From Candidatus Bariatricus faecipullorum (lineage in GTDB: Bacteria; Bacillota; Clostridia; Lachnospirales; Lachnospiraceae), in assembly GCA_019118525.1 (NCBI GenBank), contig DWYV01000059.1:1-35037 (forward strand): DNA of 35,037 bases. Reading direction: 5' to 3'. Of the stretch, positions 7,297 to 14,152 are shown in pieces. Each line of letters opens with the position of its first letter. Within the stretch, counting starts at the first letter, position 1. The notes under the pieces were generated by a model. It made no database searches, had not been told where the DNA came from, and saw only the letters and a list, made by a program, of their open reading frames with translations. A program made the translations under genes and the position numbers.

Positions 7297-9825
7297 TTAT
7301 TCCTCCTCTGTTTTTTGTAGAAACAGTTTTCCTATCCAGTTAAAAAACACTGCCTGGCAGACCCAGTAAATCCCCCAAATGGCAATGGCATATTTCAGGT
7401 AATTCTCTATATCCGTCAGCGTATACTGACGAAGCCGGAAGGTAATGACAGTAAAAACAAGCGCCGCTGCTCCAGAGACTGTAAGTGGAACCGCCCAAAA
7501 AGTACGAAGTTCCCTCTTTAACGTTTTTTTTCGTTCCTTTTCTCTCATTCCCACAATTTTTAAATGTCTGTATTTTGCAACGGTTTCGTCCATTTCCAGC
7601 AAAAATTTTTCCAGAAGCAGGAATACCCCGCTAAAGGCTGCCATAAAGAAAGAAAAAATCCACACTGTTGCCCTGAGATACCGTTCACTTTTTGTATCCT
7701 GAATCATTTGTTTTTTTCCGTAAAAAGGTCTGATGTCACTATCCCACTGACTGTCGCTTTTATGTCTTTCGGCAAATTCCTGAAGCCGCACTTCTGCTTC
7801 ATCATACTTATCCGCGGGCACATTCAGCAAAAACAGTTCCGTTGGGCCCTCAGTTTCTCCGGCCGAAAGCTCCGCAAACCATGTATCAGAGATTACCGCC
7901 AGATTTTCCTGGTCTCCTCTTCCAAACATTCCCGTTACAATACTTATTTCGGAACCAGTCTGTTTCCGGGGCGGATACAGTGCATCCCTTTCCGCCCAGT
8001 CATAATCAGTCAGGGGCTGTCCCACACGAAGACTGGGGTCTGTTCTGGTCTGGTAAAGATACCAGCTCAATGGATGTGCGGGAAAGGAAGTATCCTGCTG
8101 AAATACAGTATAAATTTCCCCTTCCCGGAGATCTGGCAGTTCCGCCTTTTTCCCCAGCATTTTTTTCATCTCCTGGAAAGTACTTTCCGACACAATCACG
8201 TGCTGTCCCTGAGGCCAGATAACAAAGAAAAACTGATTATTCATATTGTCCACCCAGGTAGGTCTGTCACCCTGGGGCGTAGTCCCGCGAAGCATGGGAA
8301 AGTGATATATTTCTGCCTGACAGGAGGTCTCAATCTCTGTGAAAATATCCTCATCTTCCCAATCCCCCATGCAGACAAAGTCATAGGGAAACAGTTCTTC
8401 AGCCGGAGACGCGGCGCCCAGTCCCGCCAGAGGAACCGTAAACATATACATAGAAAAAAATCCTGCGGCGCTCAAAAGAGCCAGAGTATTTGTATTTTTC
8501 CAGAATCGCTGATAAAACGGCAGTCTCTGAAATACCTTCCGGTAATAGTTTTTTCCTTTTTTCCCATCCCGTCTTACCATAAATCCTAAAATGCTAATGA
8601 GACAGAACCATATCCCAAATACCAGTTCAAACTGACATGCTGTATTTTCTCCATTTTGAACCCGGAGTAATTCCCTGACAGCTTCTGCGACCAGCCAGAT
8701 TCCCAGGGGAAGCGTAAACCAGGTTCCCTTTCCCGGCAGTCTGATTTTCTCCGGCGCCAGAAGTTCCGCAGATTCATATTTCATCCGGTCGTATATCTCA
8801 TGATTGATGACCGCCGCCAAAAGGGCTGCCCCAGTGTATATGCCGATTACTATCAAATAATAATATCCCGGAATTCCGGAATAAGTCAGAAAAAGTTCTT
8901 TTCCTACCACTCCCAGCAGTATCTGAAGCACCAGCCTTCCACTCAAAAGTCCAAGTATCAGGGCCAGAAGAGTGCAACCGCTATATTCCATTATCAGTAT
9001 CATAGTCTGGGTGCGGCTTCGAATCCCTAACAGAAGGAAAATCCCTTCCTCTTTCGTTTTTCTTCTAATGTAATAGGTAAAGGAAAGTGCCATCAGAATT
9101 ACATTCAGCACCAGCCCCATAACAACAGCCTGCACCAGGATCTTTTGAAGTCCTGTCCCAAGCAGCAGAGCTTCCTCGGAATGACTTCCGGAGAACACTG
9201 CCTGGAGAGCGAAAGTCAGGAAAAGATACATGGTCATAAATGTACCGCTAATTACAAGCAGTGCATAATTTTTAAAATGATATATTACATTCTCCAGAAG
9301 CACCCGGTAGAAATGTCTGCTGTAATGCCCCGGAAAAGCAAGCCTTCGCTTTCGTTCCAGCCGTTCCTGCCTCTCTCTTTCTTTTTGTTGCCGGGCCAGG
9401 CGGTGTATCTCGTCCCGCTGGCTTAACCAGATATTTATCAGGACATCGGCCAGACTAAACAGCGGAATAATAAATGTCCAGAGCATGGGAACCAGCCCAA
9501 AAAAGGTAACAACAGCGGCTATATAAACAAACTGTATCCAGTGAACTGCCTGCCTCAGAAATGGCAGATTCCTATTCAAAAGACCGGCAACGCCATACAC
9601 AATTGAACAGACGGCCGATATCAGCTGGAGAAATCCAAAAACAGCAAATACATAGACCATCGGATCCTGGGTTTTCAGTTCTGTGGCAAACGCAGCCTGC
9701 CACAAGAATACGGGCAGATTTTTGTATTCTCCGTCTACCTGAATCCAGGGGAGAAATATTGACAGCCCGGAAAACAAATGTAAAGCCATACTAATCCGCA
9801 AAAAAACCGCTAATTTCTTATCCAT
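7297..9825 (-). CDS. FtsX-family ABC permease with extra N-terminal four-helix domain
   Basis: An 842-residue membrane protein. The first 150 residues hold about four hydrophobic segments (near 8-27, 57-82, 90-108, 110-132), then a charged Arg/Glu/Gln-rich linker (RQQKERERQERLERKRR). An FtsX/MacB-like block follows: a helix near 190, then three helices with the cytosolic IRRKTKEEGIFLLLGIR loop. A large extracellular segment spans roughly 460-720, and a final set of helices carries another FtsX signature (LKIVGMREKERKKTLKRELR). BceB-type permeases have ten helices and a similar external domain but normally lack the extra N-terminal module. No two-component system flanks it, unlike most Bce modules. 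AAGGAGG 6-7 bases before the ATG supports the start. Confidence 0.88.
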   Translation of the reverse strand: MDKKLAVFLRISMALHLFSGLSIFLPWIQVDGEYKNLPVFLWQAAFATELKTQDPMVYVFAVFGFLQLISAVCSIVYGVAGLLNRNLPFLRQAVHWIQFVYIAAVVTFFGLVPMLWTFIIPLFSLADVLINIWLSQRDEIHRLARQQKERERQERLERKRRLAFPGHYSRHFYRVLLENVIYHFKNYALLVISGTFMTMYLFLTFALQAVFSGSHSEEALLLGTGLQKILVQAVVMGLVLNVILMALSFTYYIRRKTKEEGIFLLLGIRSRTQTMILIMEYSGCTLLALILGLLSGRLVLQILLGVVGKELFLTYSGIPGYYYLIVIGIYTGAALLAAVINHEIYDRMKYESAELLAPEKIRLPGKGTWFTLPLGIWLVAEAVRELLRVQNGENTACQFELVFGIWFCLISILGFMVRRDGKKGKNYYRKVFQRLPFYQRFWKNTNTLALLSAAGFFSMYMFTVPLAGLGAASPAEELFPYDFVCMGDWEDEDIFTEIETSCQAEIYHFPMLRGTTPQGDRPTWVDNMNNQFFFVIWPQGQHVIVSESTFQEMKKMLGKKAELPDLREGEIYTVFQQDTSFPAHPLSWYLYQTRTDPSLRVGQPLTDYDWAERDALYPPRKQTGSEISIVTGMFGRGDQENLAVISDTWFAELSAGETEGPTELFLLNVPADKYDEAEVRLQEFAERHKSDSQWDSDIRPFYGKKQMIQDTKSERYLRATVWIFSFFMAAFSGVFLLLEKFLLEMDETVAKYRHLKIVGMREKERKKTLKRELRTFWAVPLTVSGAAALVFTVITFRLRQYTLTDIENYLKYAIAIWGIYWVCQAVFFNWIGKLFLQKTEEE

Positions 9826-9846
9826 TTATCTAACCTCCTTTTTTGC

Positions 9847-9875
9847 AGTATAACCCATTTCCACCATACTGTCCC
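9847..9875 (-). promoter_or_regulatory. Candidate promoter of the permease-ATPase operon
   Basis: GGGACA (9870-9875), 17 bases, then TATACT (9847-9852) on the minus strand. The predicted start is close to the ribosome binding site, leaving a very short leader of about 15 bases. Confidence 0.5.
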
Positions 9876-9961
9876 GGGAGTGTCCATGAAACGTCAGTTT
9901 CTGACCATAAAAAGCATTTTATACTTTCTTTTCTTTCTCTTTAGGAATTCTTCATGCTGAA

Positions 9962-9993
9962 GTCACAGTTTTGTCACACCTCTCCTGTATAGT
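9962..9993 (+). promoter_or_regulatory. Rightward promoter with OmpR-type direct repeat
   Basis: GTCACA is repeated with an 11-bp period (9962-9967 and 9973-9978), followed 9 bases later by TATAGT (9988-9993). Direct repeats of this period overlapping the -35 region are typical of PhoB/OmpR-family activation. No normal -35 is present, which fits an activator-dependent promoter. Confidence 0.4.
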
Positions 9994-9999
9994 AGGAAC

Positions 10000-10072
10000 C
10001 ATACAAGGAGAAATCCTTTTTACATACAACTACCTTTCCTCTGCCAGGGCCATGGGGCCCCGGCTTTTTTTT
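10000..10072 (+). ncRNA. Possible short RNA of about 75 nt
   Basis: A predicted rightward start near 10000 and a strong intrinsic terminator at 10043-10072 would delimit an RNA of about 75 bases with no start codon placed behind a ribosome binding site. A single-stranded stretch before the terminator contains CCTTTCCTC, complementary to Shine-Dalgarno sequences, a seed type seen in Gram-positive trans-acting RNAs. Everything beyond the promoter and terminator patterns is inference. Confidence 0.35.
10043..10072 (+). terminator. Strong rightward terminator without an upstream gene
   Basis: A GC-rich stem with one mismatch (GCCaGGGCC / GGCCCcGGC, loop ATGG) followed by eight T residues on the plus strand. 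No plus-strand gene precedes it, which is the main reason to suspect an RNA gene. The minus strand has no U-tract. Confidence 0.8.
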
Positions 10073-10112
10073 ATATCAGGTGGGGATGTGCAGGAAACTT
10101 CCTTCCCTGTTA

Positions 10113-10148
10113 TATAAAAAAGACTTCCTTTTAGCCAAGGAAGTCTTT
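10113..10148 (-). terminator. Terminator of tRNA-Pro
   Basis: A 12-bp perfect stem (AAAGACTTCCTT / AAGGAAGTCTTT) with a 6-base loop and a T-tract on the minus strand, 6 bases after the tRNA. Confidence 0.9.
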
Positions 10149-10154
10149 CGATAA

Positions 10155-10229
10155 TCGGGGTAACAGGATTCGAACCTGCGACCTCGCGGCCCCCAGCCGC
10201 GCGCTCTAACCAAGCTGAGCCATACCCCG
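10155..10229 (-). tRNA. tRNA-Pro (anticodon GGG)
   Basis: On the minus strand a complete cloverleaf can be drawn: acceptor CGGGGTA / TACCCCG with discriminator A, D-arm GCTC/GAGC, anticodon stem CGCGG/CCGCG with loop CTGGGGG giving anticodon GGG, and T-arm GCAGG-TTCGAAT-CCTGT. The CCA end is not encoded. It reads codons CCC/CCU. Own promoter at 10239-10267 and own terminator, so it is a single-gene unit. Confidence 0.97.
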
Positions 10230-10238
10230 GTGAAATCT

Positions 10239-10267
10239 ATTATAATATATCCCGCTAAAAATCTCAA
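10239..10267 (-). promoter_or_regulatory. Sigma-A promoter of tRNA-Pro
   Basis: TTGAGA (10262-10267), 17 bases, then a perfect TATAAT (10239-10244) on the minus strand, about 10 bases before the tRNA 5' end. Confidence 0.85.
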
Positions 10268-10330
10268 TCATTATTTTTAGAAATTTACAGCAACCGGAAA
10301 TACCGCCCGGCGGCAGGCCGGGCAGCCTTT

Positions 10331-10483
10331 CTAGTGTACAGTTCTCATCTTCCGGTTTTTCCGGGATTCTTCCATGGTTTCCACGGTCAGTCCTGCTACC
10401 GAAAGCGCCACTGCCAGCGGCCAGCAGAATAAAACAGATGCTCCCCATGCTGTAAAAAATACGGTTCTATATACTTTTTTCAT
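10331..10483 (-). CDS. Small membrane protein, 50 residues, unknown function
   Basis: The ATG at 10483 has GGAGG 8 bases upstream, the best start in this frame; longer forms from 10498 or 10540 lack a convincing site. The product has a basic N-terminus (MKKVYR), one hydrophobic helix (about residues 8-30, TVFFTAWGASVLFCWPLAVALS) and a charged tail (TMEESRKNRKMR). I do not recognise a family. It lies downstream of the rep operon with a 111-base gap and could be co-transcribed, but no internal terminator or clear promoter was found. The hairpin GCCCGGC-CTGCC-GCCGGGC just beyond the stop lacks a U-tract. Confidence 0.55.
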   Translation of the reverse strand: MKKVYRTVFFTAWGASVLFCWPLAVALSVAGLTVETMEESRKNRKMRTVH

Positions 10484-10594
10484 TTCCAGTTCCTCCATTC
10501 TTTTCACAGTTAAAGTCGTTTTCCCTTTGTTCTGTTTCAAGAATAGCAGAACCAGTGTCCAAAAATGTGTACACCCAGTCTGATTTTTCGTTTT

Positions 10595-11359
10595 CTATTT
10601 TTTAAGAAGCAAAAGCTGAATTCCTTCACGGGCAAAATAATTTCCTACCCGAGTCAGAGTATCCAGTCTTCTGCCCAGAGAAACCTGCTCTTCCTCCTGC
10701 TCCCCCTTTGAAGACCGCTCTTTCCGGGTCCTGGGAATGTCTTCCATGTCCAGTACCTGCCACAGGAACTCATCCATATTGTCATAGGTATACTGGCGGC
10801 TCTGTTCCAGCACGGTTTTCCAGCCCTGCTCCAGACGCACGTTCTCCGGCTGAGAGTACATCAGCGCGCTGTCAGAATCTCCCTGATAGCAGATGCAGTG
10901 CTCTTCTTTTCCTTCTATATAAGGAAGTCCGTAGCAGTTGACGAACACACTGTGGGCCGATACCATATGGCATTTCTGAAAATCGGTCATGTCCTGGTAG
11001 TCTGTAAATGCGGGCGCGCAGTAATACACCTGATTCCTTCGGCTTTTTCTGGCAAGCTCTGCCAGAAGGTTGTGCTGGGCAGACCGGTCCGCCGGGTAAA
11101 TGCTGATGCGGTAGTAAGGCTTTTCGCCCATATCCGCCCATTCCCTGGCGTAATTGCGGGTCAGTTTTTCCGGCAGTTTATACTGTAAAAACAGGGTTAC
11201 CACCGGTCCTTCGAATGCTACGTCAAACCCGCATTCTCCTTCTTTTCTGAGGTTTGGCAGACTGGGGATTCCCAGATTCAGCCCGGAAAAAATAATCCGG
11301 TCCTCTATTTCCCTGGTTATGGCATAGGCAAACTGAAGCTCGCCAAATTCTGCTTTCAC
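10595..11359 (-). CDS. Rep-linked protein of unknown function, 254 residues
   Basis: Starts with GTG overlapping the TGA of the initiator gene (GTGA), so it is translationally coupled to rep. No signal peptide or membrane helix is visible. It opens GELQFAYAITREIEDR and contains a hydrophobic strand VVTLFLQYKLPEK followed by RNQVYYCAPAF and a HSVFVNCYGLPYI stretch. This recalls a loosely known class of bacterial and phage hypothetical proteins in which an FLQFK-like strand precedes a YYCAP-like strand; I cannot give it a family name. The C-terminal 40 residues are charged (RTRKERSSKGEQEEEQ) and end in a short hydrophobic segment. The coupling implies a role together with the initiator, for example in copy control, but that is inference. 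Confidence 0.75.
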   Translation of the reverse strand: MKAEFGELQFAYAITREIEDRIIFSGLNLGIPSLPNLRKEGECGFDVAFEGPVVTLFLQYKLPEKLTRNYAREWADMGEKPYYRISIYPADRSAQHNLLAELARKSRRNQVYYCAPAFTDYQDMTDFQKCHMVSAHSVFVNCYGLPYIEGKEEHCICYQGDSDSALMYSQPENVRLEQGWKTVLEQSRQYTYDNMDEFLWQVLDMEDIPRTRKERSSKGEQEEEQVSLGRRLDTLTRVGNYFAREGIQLLLLKK

Positions 11360-12591
11360 TGCATCTTCACTTCCTTCCTCTCTTCCAGATATTCCTGGTA
11401 AAGGTCCAGGGTCATCTGGGATTCTTCTGTCGTTTTTCCTTTCAGTTTAAAAAGTTTCTCGTTCTCGTACCATTTTTCTTCCAGACAGCGGCGCAGCCAG
11501 CCTGCCAGATTTTCGATACAGCTCTGCTCCCCTGCCAGTTCAAAGGCTTTGCGGATATCCTCCACACTGTTTCCGGAAACCCGCAGAAGCATCCGGATAT
11601 CCTGGATGGTCACCGGCTCGTTTCCAAAAATGTCCGCCACTTCCAGTATCAGGCTTTCATCTGCCACAGCCCGTGGCGCTTCCAGCACATCCGGAGCTAT
11701 CTCCTGCAGAGATTCTCCTGGAGGATGCGGCATCCGTCCTGCATCCGTGTGGTGCGTACAGTTTGGATTTTTCCGGACAAAGAACCGGACTCCCGAGACT
11801 TTGCCGCCCTTTCCGCTTTTTACCGGTTCATAGTCAAAACAGATTTCCGAATATTCGGATTCCTCCAGCTCTTTTTTGGCTACTTCCAGCACTTTTCTGC
11901 GGAAATTCCGCCAGTCAGAAAAGGGCGCGTCTTTGATTTCTTCCAGGGCGTCTTCAAAACGCCCCTGCTCCACCAGTCTCTTTACGGTCCGGGAGGCGTT
12001 TGCGTCCACTACGTTCAGGGTAAACTTCAGTTCCGGAAGGGAATACGGATTCTTCGGCGGCCTGGGCACCGTCAGCACCGTGGCGTTTTCCCGCTCAAAC
12101 CGGTAATAATGGGTCCGCAGAATCTCATAAATCCGGGTCGTGAACAGAGATTTGAAGGAGCAGAGCACATCCAGACTCATGCGGGTATAATCCTTTTTCA
12201 GATTGTAGATGTGCGGCTTCATCTCTTTTGTAAAACGGGTGGTGAACACACCGTCCCGGTACTCACATTTATTAACCACGTTAAACATGATAAAATTCTC
12301 TTTTTCATCGTCTTCAATGCTGACTACATGCCCCAGTGTTTCCTTGGAGACCTCCTTCAGACGGGAGTATATGGAATTCCCGCTGATATGCAGATAGCTT
12401 TTCACATCCTTTGTGGATACCCGTGCAATCAGCTCCCCGTCTTCTATGTATGCTTTTGCGATGGCGATATTCAGCAGTTTCCGCTCAAACAGCGAAGTGC
12501 TGGATTTACTTTCTATCAGCACGTTGGAGCGGGATACCATTTCCCGTTCCGCCAGATGTTTTTCCCCTGCTTTTTTTGATTTTTGTGTCAT
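11356..12591 (-). CDS. Rep_3 (RepB-type) replication initiator protein
   Basis: A 411-residue protein whose residues 18-275 match the Rep_3 initiator plan of iteron plasmids (pSC101 RepA, F RepE, R6K pi class): SNVLIESKSSTSLFERKLLNIAIAKA opens the first winged helix, IYEILRTHYYRFER ends it, and the second winged helix contains ELKFTLNVVDANASRTVKRLVE. Such proteins bind iterons as monomers to open the origin and their operator as dimers to repress themselves. An extra C-terminal domain (about 300-390) ends in NLAGWLRRCLEEKWYENE, resembling a motif of other replication proteins. The ATG at 12591 has only a weak site; M18 (12540) is an alternative start. The gene faces away from about 750 bp of GTGTAC repeats, as in plasmid origins. 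No par, mob or integrase gene is near. Confidence 0.85.
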   Translation of the reverse strand: MTQKSKKAGEKHLAEREMVSRSNVLIESKSSTSLFERKLLNIAIAKAYIEDGELIARVSTKDVKSYLHISGNSIYSRLKEVSKETLGHVVSIEDDEKENFIMFNVVNKCEYRDGVFTTRFTKEMKPHIYNLKKDYTRMSLDVLCSFKSLFTTRIYEILRTHYYRFERENATVLTVPRPPKNPYSLPELKFTLNVVDANASRTVKRLVEQGRFEDALEEIKDAPFSDWRNFRRKVLEVAKKELEESEYSEICFDYEPVKSGKGGKVSGVRFFVRKNPNCTHHTDAGRMPHPPGESLQEIAPDVLEAPRAVADESLILEVADIFGNEPVTIQDIRMLLRVSGNSVEDIRKAFELAGEQSCIENLAGWLRRCLEEKWYENEKLFKLKGKTTEESQMTLDLYQEYLEERKEVKMQ

Positions 12592-13237
12592 CCCCTTATA
12601 CCCCCGGTTTTTCTTCTGTCTCTTCCCGCATCCGTTTTGTGTACCTTTCAGGGTAATCCTCCAGGTGCCTTTTTTCTATTATGTGTACTTTTGCGGTTAC
12701 TCCCTCTTGTTTCGTGTACCGGAAAGGTACCTCTCCGGTGCCTGATATGCTTTTTCGTGTACCTTTTGGGGTAATCCCCCAAATACAGTGCAAGGGCGAG
12801 AGGAAATAGGGACTTCTGTCTCCTGGTTTCCTTTCACCCCTGCGGTTATTGTGCACGGCTCAGATTCTGCCGGCTGTTTCGTTTTTATGTGTACTTTTCC
12901 GGTGAAACCTTTTTCTTTTTGTGTACGAAAAAGGTGCCGGCTGTCAAAACAATACTTTCTTTTACGTCTGATTATATACAGGATACAGGCATTTGTAAAG
13001 TAAAAAACAGAATCTTGTATTTCTGCGACTCTGCCGGATTTCCCGGGAACCTCCGGGCCCTGCGCTTTGTGTACCTTTCGGGTAAAACATTTAACCGGAA
13101 ACGTACACAGGATGCCCCCTTTTCCGACACAGGATACACCTTTTTTGTACACGCCTTTCCCCCAAAAAGGTCACGTCTTTCCCCTTCCCGGTACACAACT
13201 AAACCGGGAAACGCCGTGTTTGCGGGCTTTTCAGCCT

Positions 13238-13338
13238 CTCTAATAAACAAATAGAATTTAATCTCTGTTGATGTATTTCTTTCTATTATAGAGTTATAAG
13301 GGATTCCCGAAGTATTTTAAGAATTCTATAAGAATTTT
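13238..13338. other. AT-rich segment inside the repeat region
   Basis: About 100 bp of strongly AT-rich sequence with several TAATAA, TATTATA and TTTAAG runs, lying between the inverted repeats ending at 13196 and the dyad at 13339. In iteron origins an AT-rich segment next to the iterons is where the strands open. A second, less extreme AT-rich stretch lies at 12948-13022. Confidence 0.5.
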
Positions 13339-13369
13339 GTGTACCGGAAAGGTATCCGGTATGGTACAC
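13337..13369. promoter_or_regulatory. Iteron dyad overlapping the sanA-like promoter
   Basis: GTGTACC and GGTACAC form 7-bp inverted arms at 13339-13345 and 13363-13369, with the inner CCGGAAAGGTATCCGG partly symmetric. A weak promoter (TTGTGT at 13337-13342, 17 bases, TATGGT at 13360-13365) lies within the dyad, 34 bases before the sanA-like start. An initiator dimer bound here could repress that gene. Confidence 0.5.
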
Positions 13370-13398
13370 TATAGACCATACAGAGGAGGAGAGGAGAT

Positions 13399-14106
13399 AT
13401 GTTGAAAAGGAAAGTAAGTATTTCAGGGAGCAGGGCCCGCTCTGCCTGGAAATTCTGTATCCGTTTTGTTTTCCCTGCCTGCACTGCCGTGCTGTTTCTG
13501 ATACTGGGCATCAATTTTTATGTTGTTTTCAGCACCCGTTCCCGCATCATCTCTGCGAAGGAGGCCGGAAAGCTTACGGATGCGGACTGTATTCTGATAC
13601 TTGGCGCCGGCGTGCGTGCGGACGGCTCCCCGTCTCCGATGCTGCAGGACCGGCTGGATACCGGTATTGCCCTTTATCAGTCCGGCGTTTCTTCCCGAAT
13701 TCTTATGAGCGGAGATCATGGAAGAAAAGACTATAATGAAGTGCAGGTAATGAAAGATTATTCTTCAGAGAAGGGAATCCCTTCTTCCCGGGTGTTCATG
13801 GACCATGCCGGCTTTTCCACCTATGACAGTTTATACCGGGCCCGGGACATTTTCCAGGCACGGAAAGTCGTGATTATATCCCAGAAGTATCATCTGCACC
13901 GTGCCTTATACCTGGCCAGCCAGCTTGGCCTGCAGGCTTATGGCGTCCCGGCAGACACCAGGACTTACCGCGGTCAGGGGGCACGGGAACTGAGAGAGAT
14001 TCTGGCCCGGAACAAAGATTTCTTTTCCGGAATTATCCAGCCGTCTCCCCGGTATCTTGGAGAGCCCATTCCTCTTTCCGGTGACGGAAACCTGACAAAT
14101 GACTAG
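13399..14106 (+). CDS. SanA/YdcF-family (DUF218) membrane-anchored protein
   Basis: 235 residues: a basic N-terminus, one transmembrane helix (about 20-42), then an extracytoplasmic DUF218 domain with CILILGAGVRADGSPSPMLQDRLDTGIALY, ILMSGDHG, a conserved E/N region (DYNEVQVMKDY) and YHLHRALYLA. SanA and ElyC relatives affect cell-envelope integrity and vancomycin sensitivity; the biochemical activity is not established. Start supported by AGGAGG 9 bases upstream within a purine-rich leader. The gene starts 30 bases after the last iteron, so its promoter is embedded in the initiator binding region. It ends in a hairpin shared with the convergent ferredoxin gene. Confidence 0.9.
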   Translation: MLKRKVSISGSRARSAWKFCIRFVFPACTAVLFLILGINFYVVFSTRSRIISAKEAGKLTDADCILILGAGVRADGSPSPMLQDRLDTGIALYQSGVSSRILMSGDHGRKDYNEVQVMKDYSSEKGIPSSRVFMDHAGFSTYDSLYRARDIFQARKVVIISQKYHLHRALYLASQLGLQAYGVPADTRTYRGQGARELREILARNKDFFSGIIQPSPRYLGEPIPLSGDGNLTND

Positions 14107-14143
14107 TTTCAGCCGGACTGGACGCATCCGGCCCGGCTGAAAC
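14106..14143. terminator. Hairpin between convergent genes
   Basis: An 11-bp perfect stem (GTTTCAGCCGG / CCGGCTGAAAC) with a 16-base loop begins at the last base of the sanA-like stop codon. It has no clear U-tract on either strand, so it is a weak terminator or an RNA-stabilising end. Confidence 0.5.
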
Positions 14144-14152
14144 CGTAATGCT

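Larger units (their letters stand above)
12639..13369. repeat. Iteron-like array, 12 copies of GTGTAC-N6-GGT
   Basis: Direct copies of the GTGTAC core start at 12639, 12683, 12714, 12757, 12889, 12921, 13069 and 13339. Inverted copies (GTACAC on plus) start at 13103, 13147, 13191 and 13364. In eight copies the core is followed by exactly six bases and GGT; copies at 12639 and 12757 have seven, and two have GGG or GGA. Spacings recur: 44, 31, 43 and 32 bp in the direct group and 44 and 44 in the inverted group. A GTGCAC variant occurs at 12851. Two pairs form dyads: 13069/13103 (40 bp) and 13339/13364 (31 bp). No protein-coding gene is supported in 12592-13398; the iteron array explains most of this gap. 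I saw no perfect DnaA box. Confidence 0.85.

Noticed and set aside
12697-13152. Long minus-strand ORF through the repeat region with recurring GKVH and RYTKR strings
   Set aside because: The repeated residues are just the translation of the GTGTAC repeats; no ribosome binding site, and the composition is unlike a protein.
12639-13369. CRISPR array
   Set aside because: Repeats are short (about 15 bp), imperfect, in both orientations, and irregularly spaced without unique spacers of equal length; no cas genes.
12592-13398. DnaA boxes near the iterons
   Set aside because: No perfect match to TTATnCACA was seen on either strand; only loosely similar strings such as TTATTGTGC.
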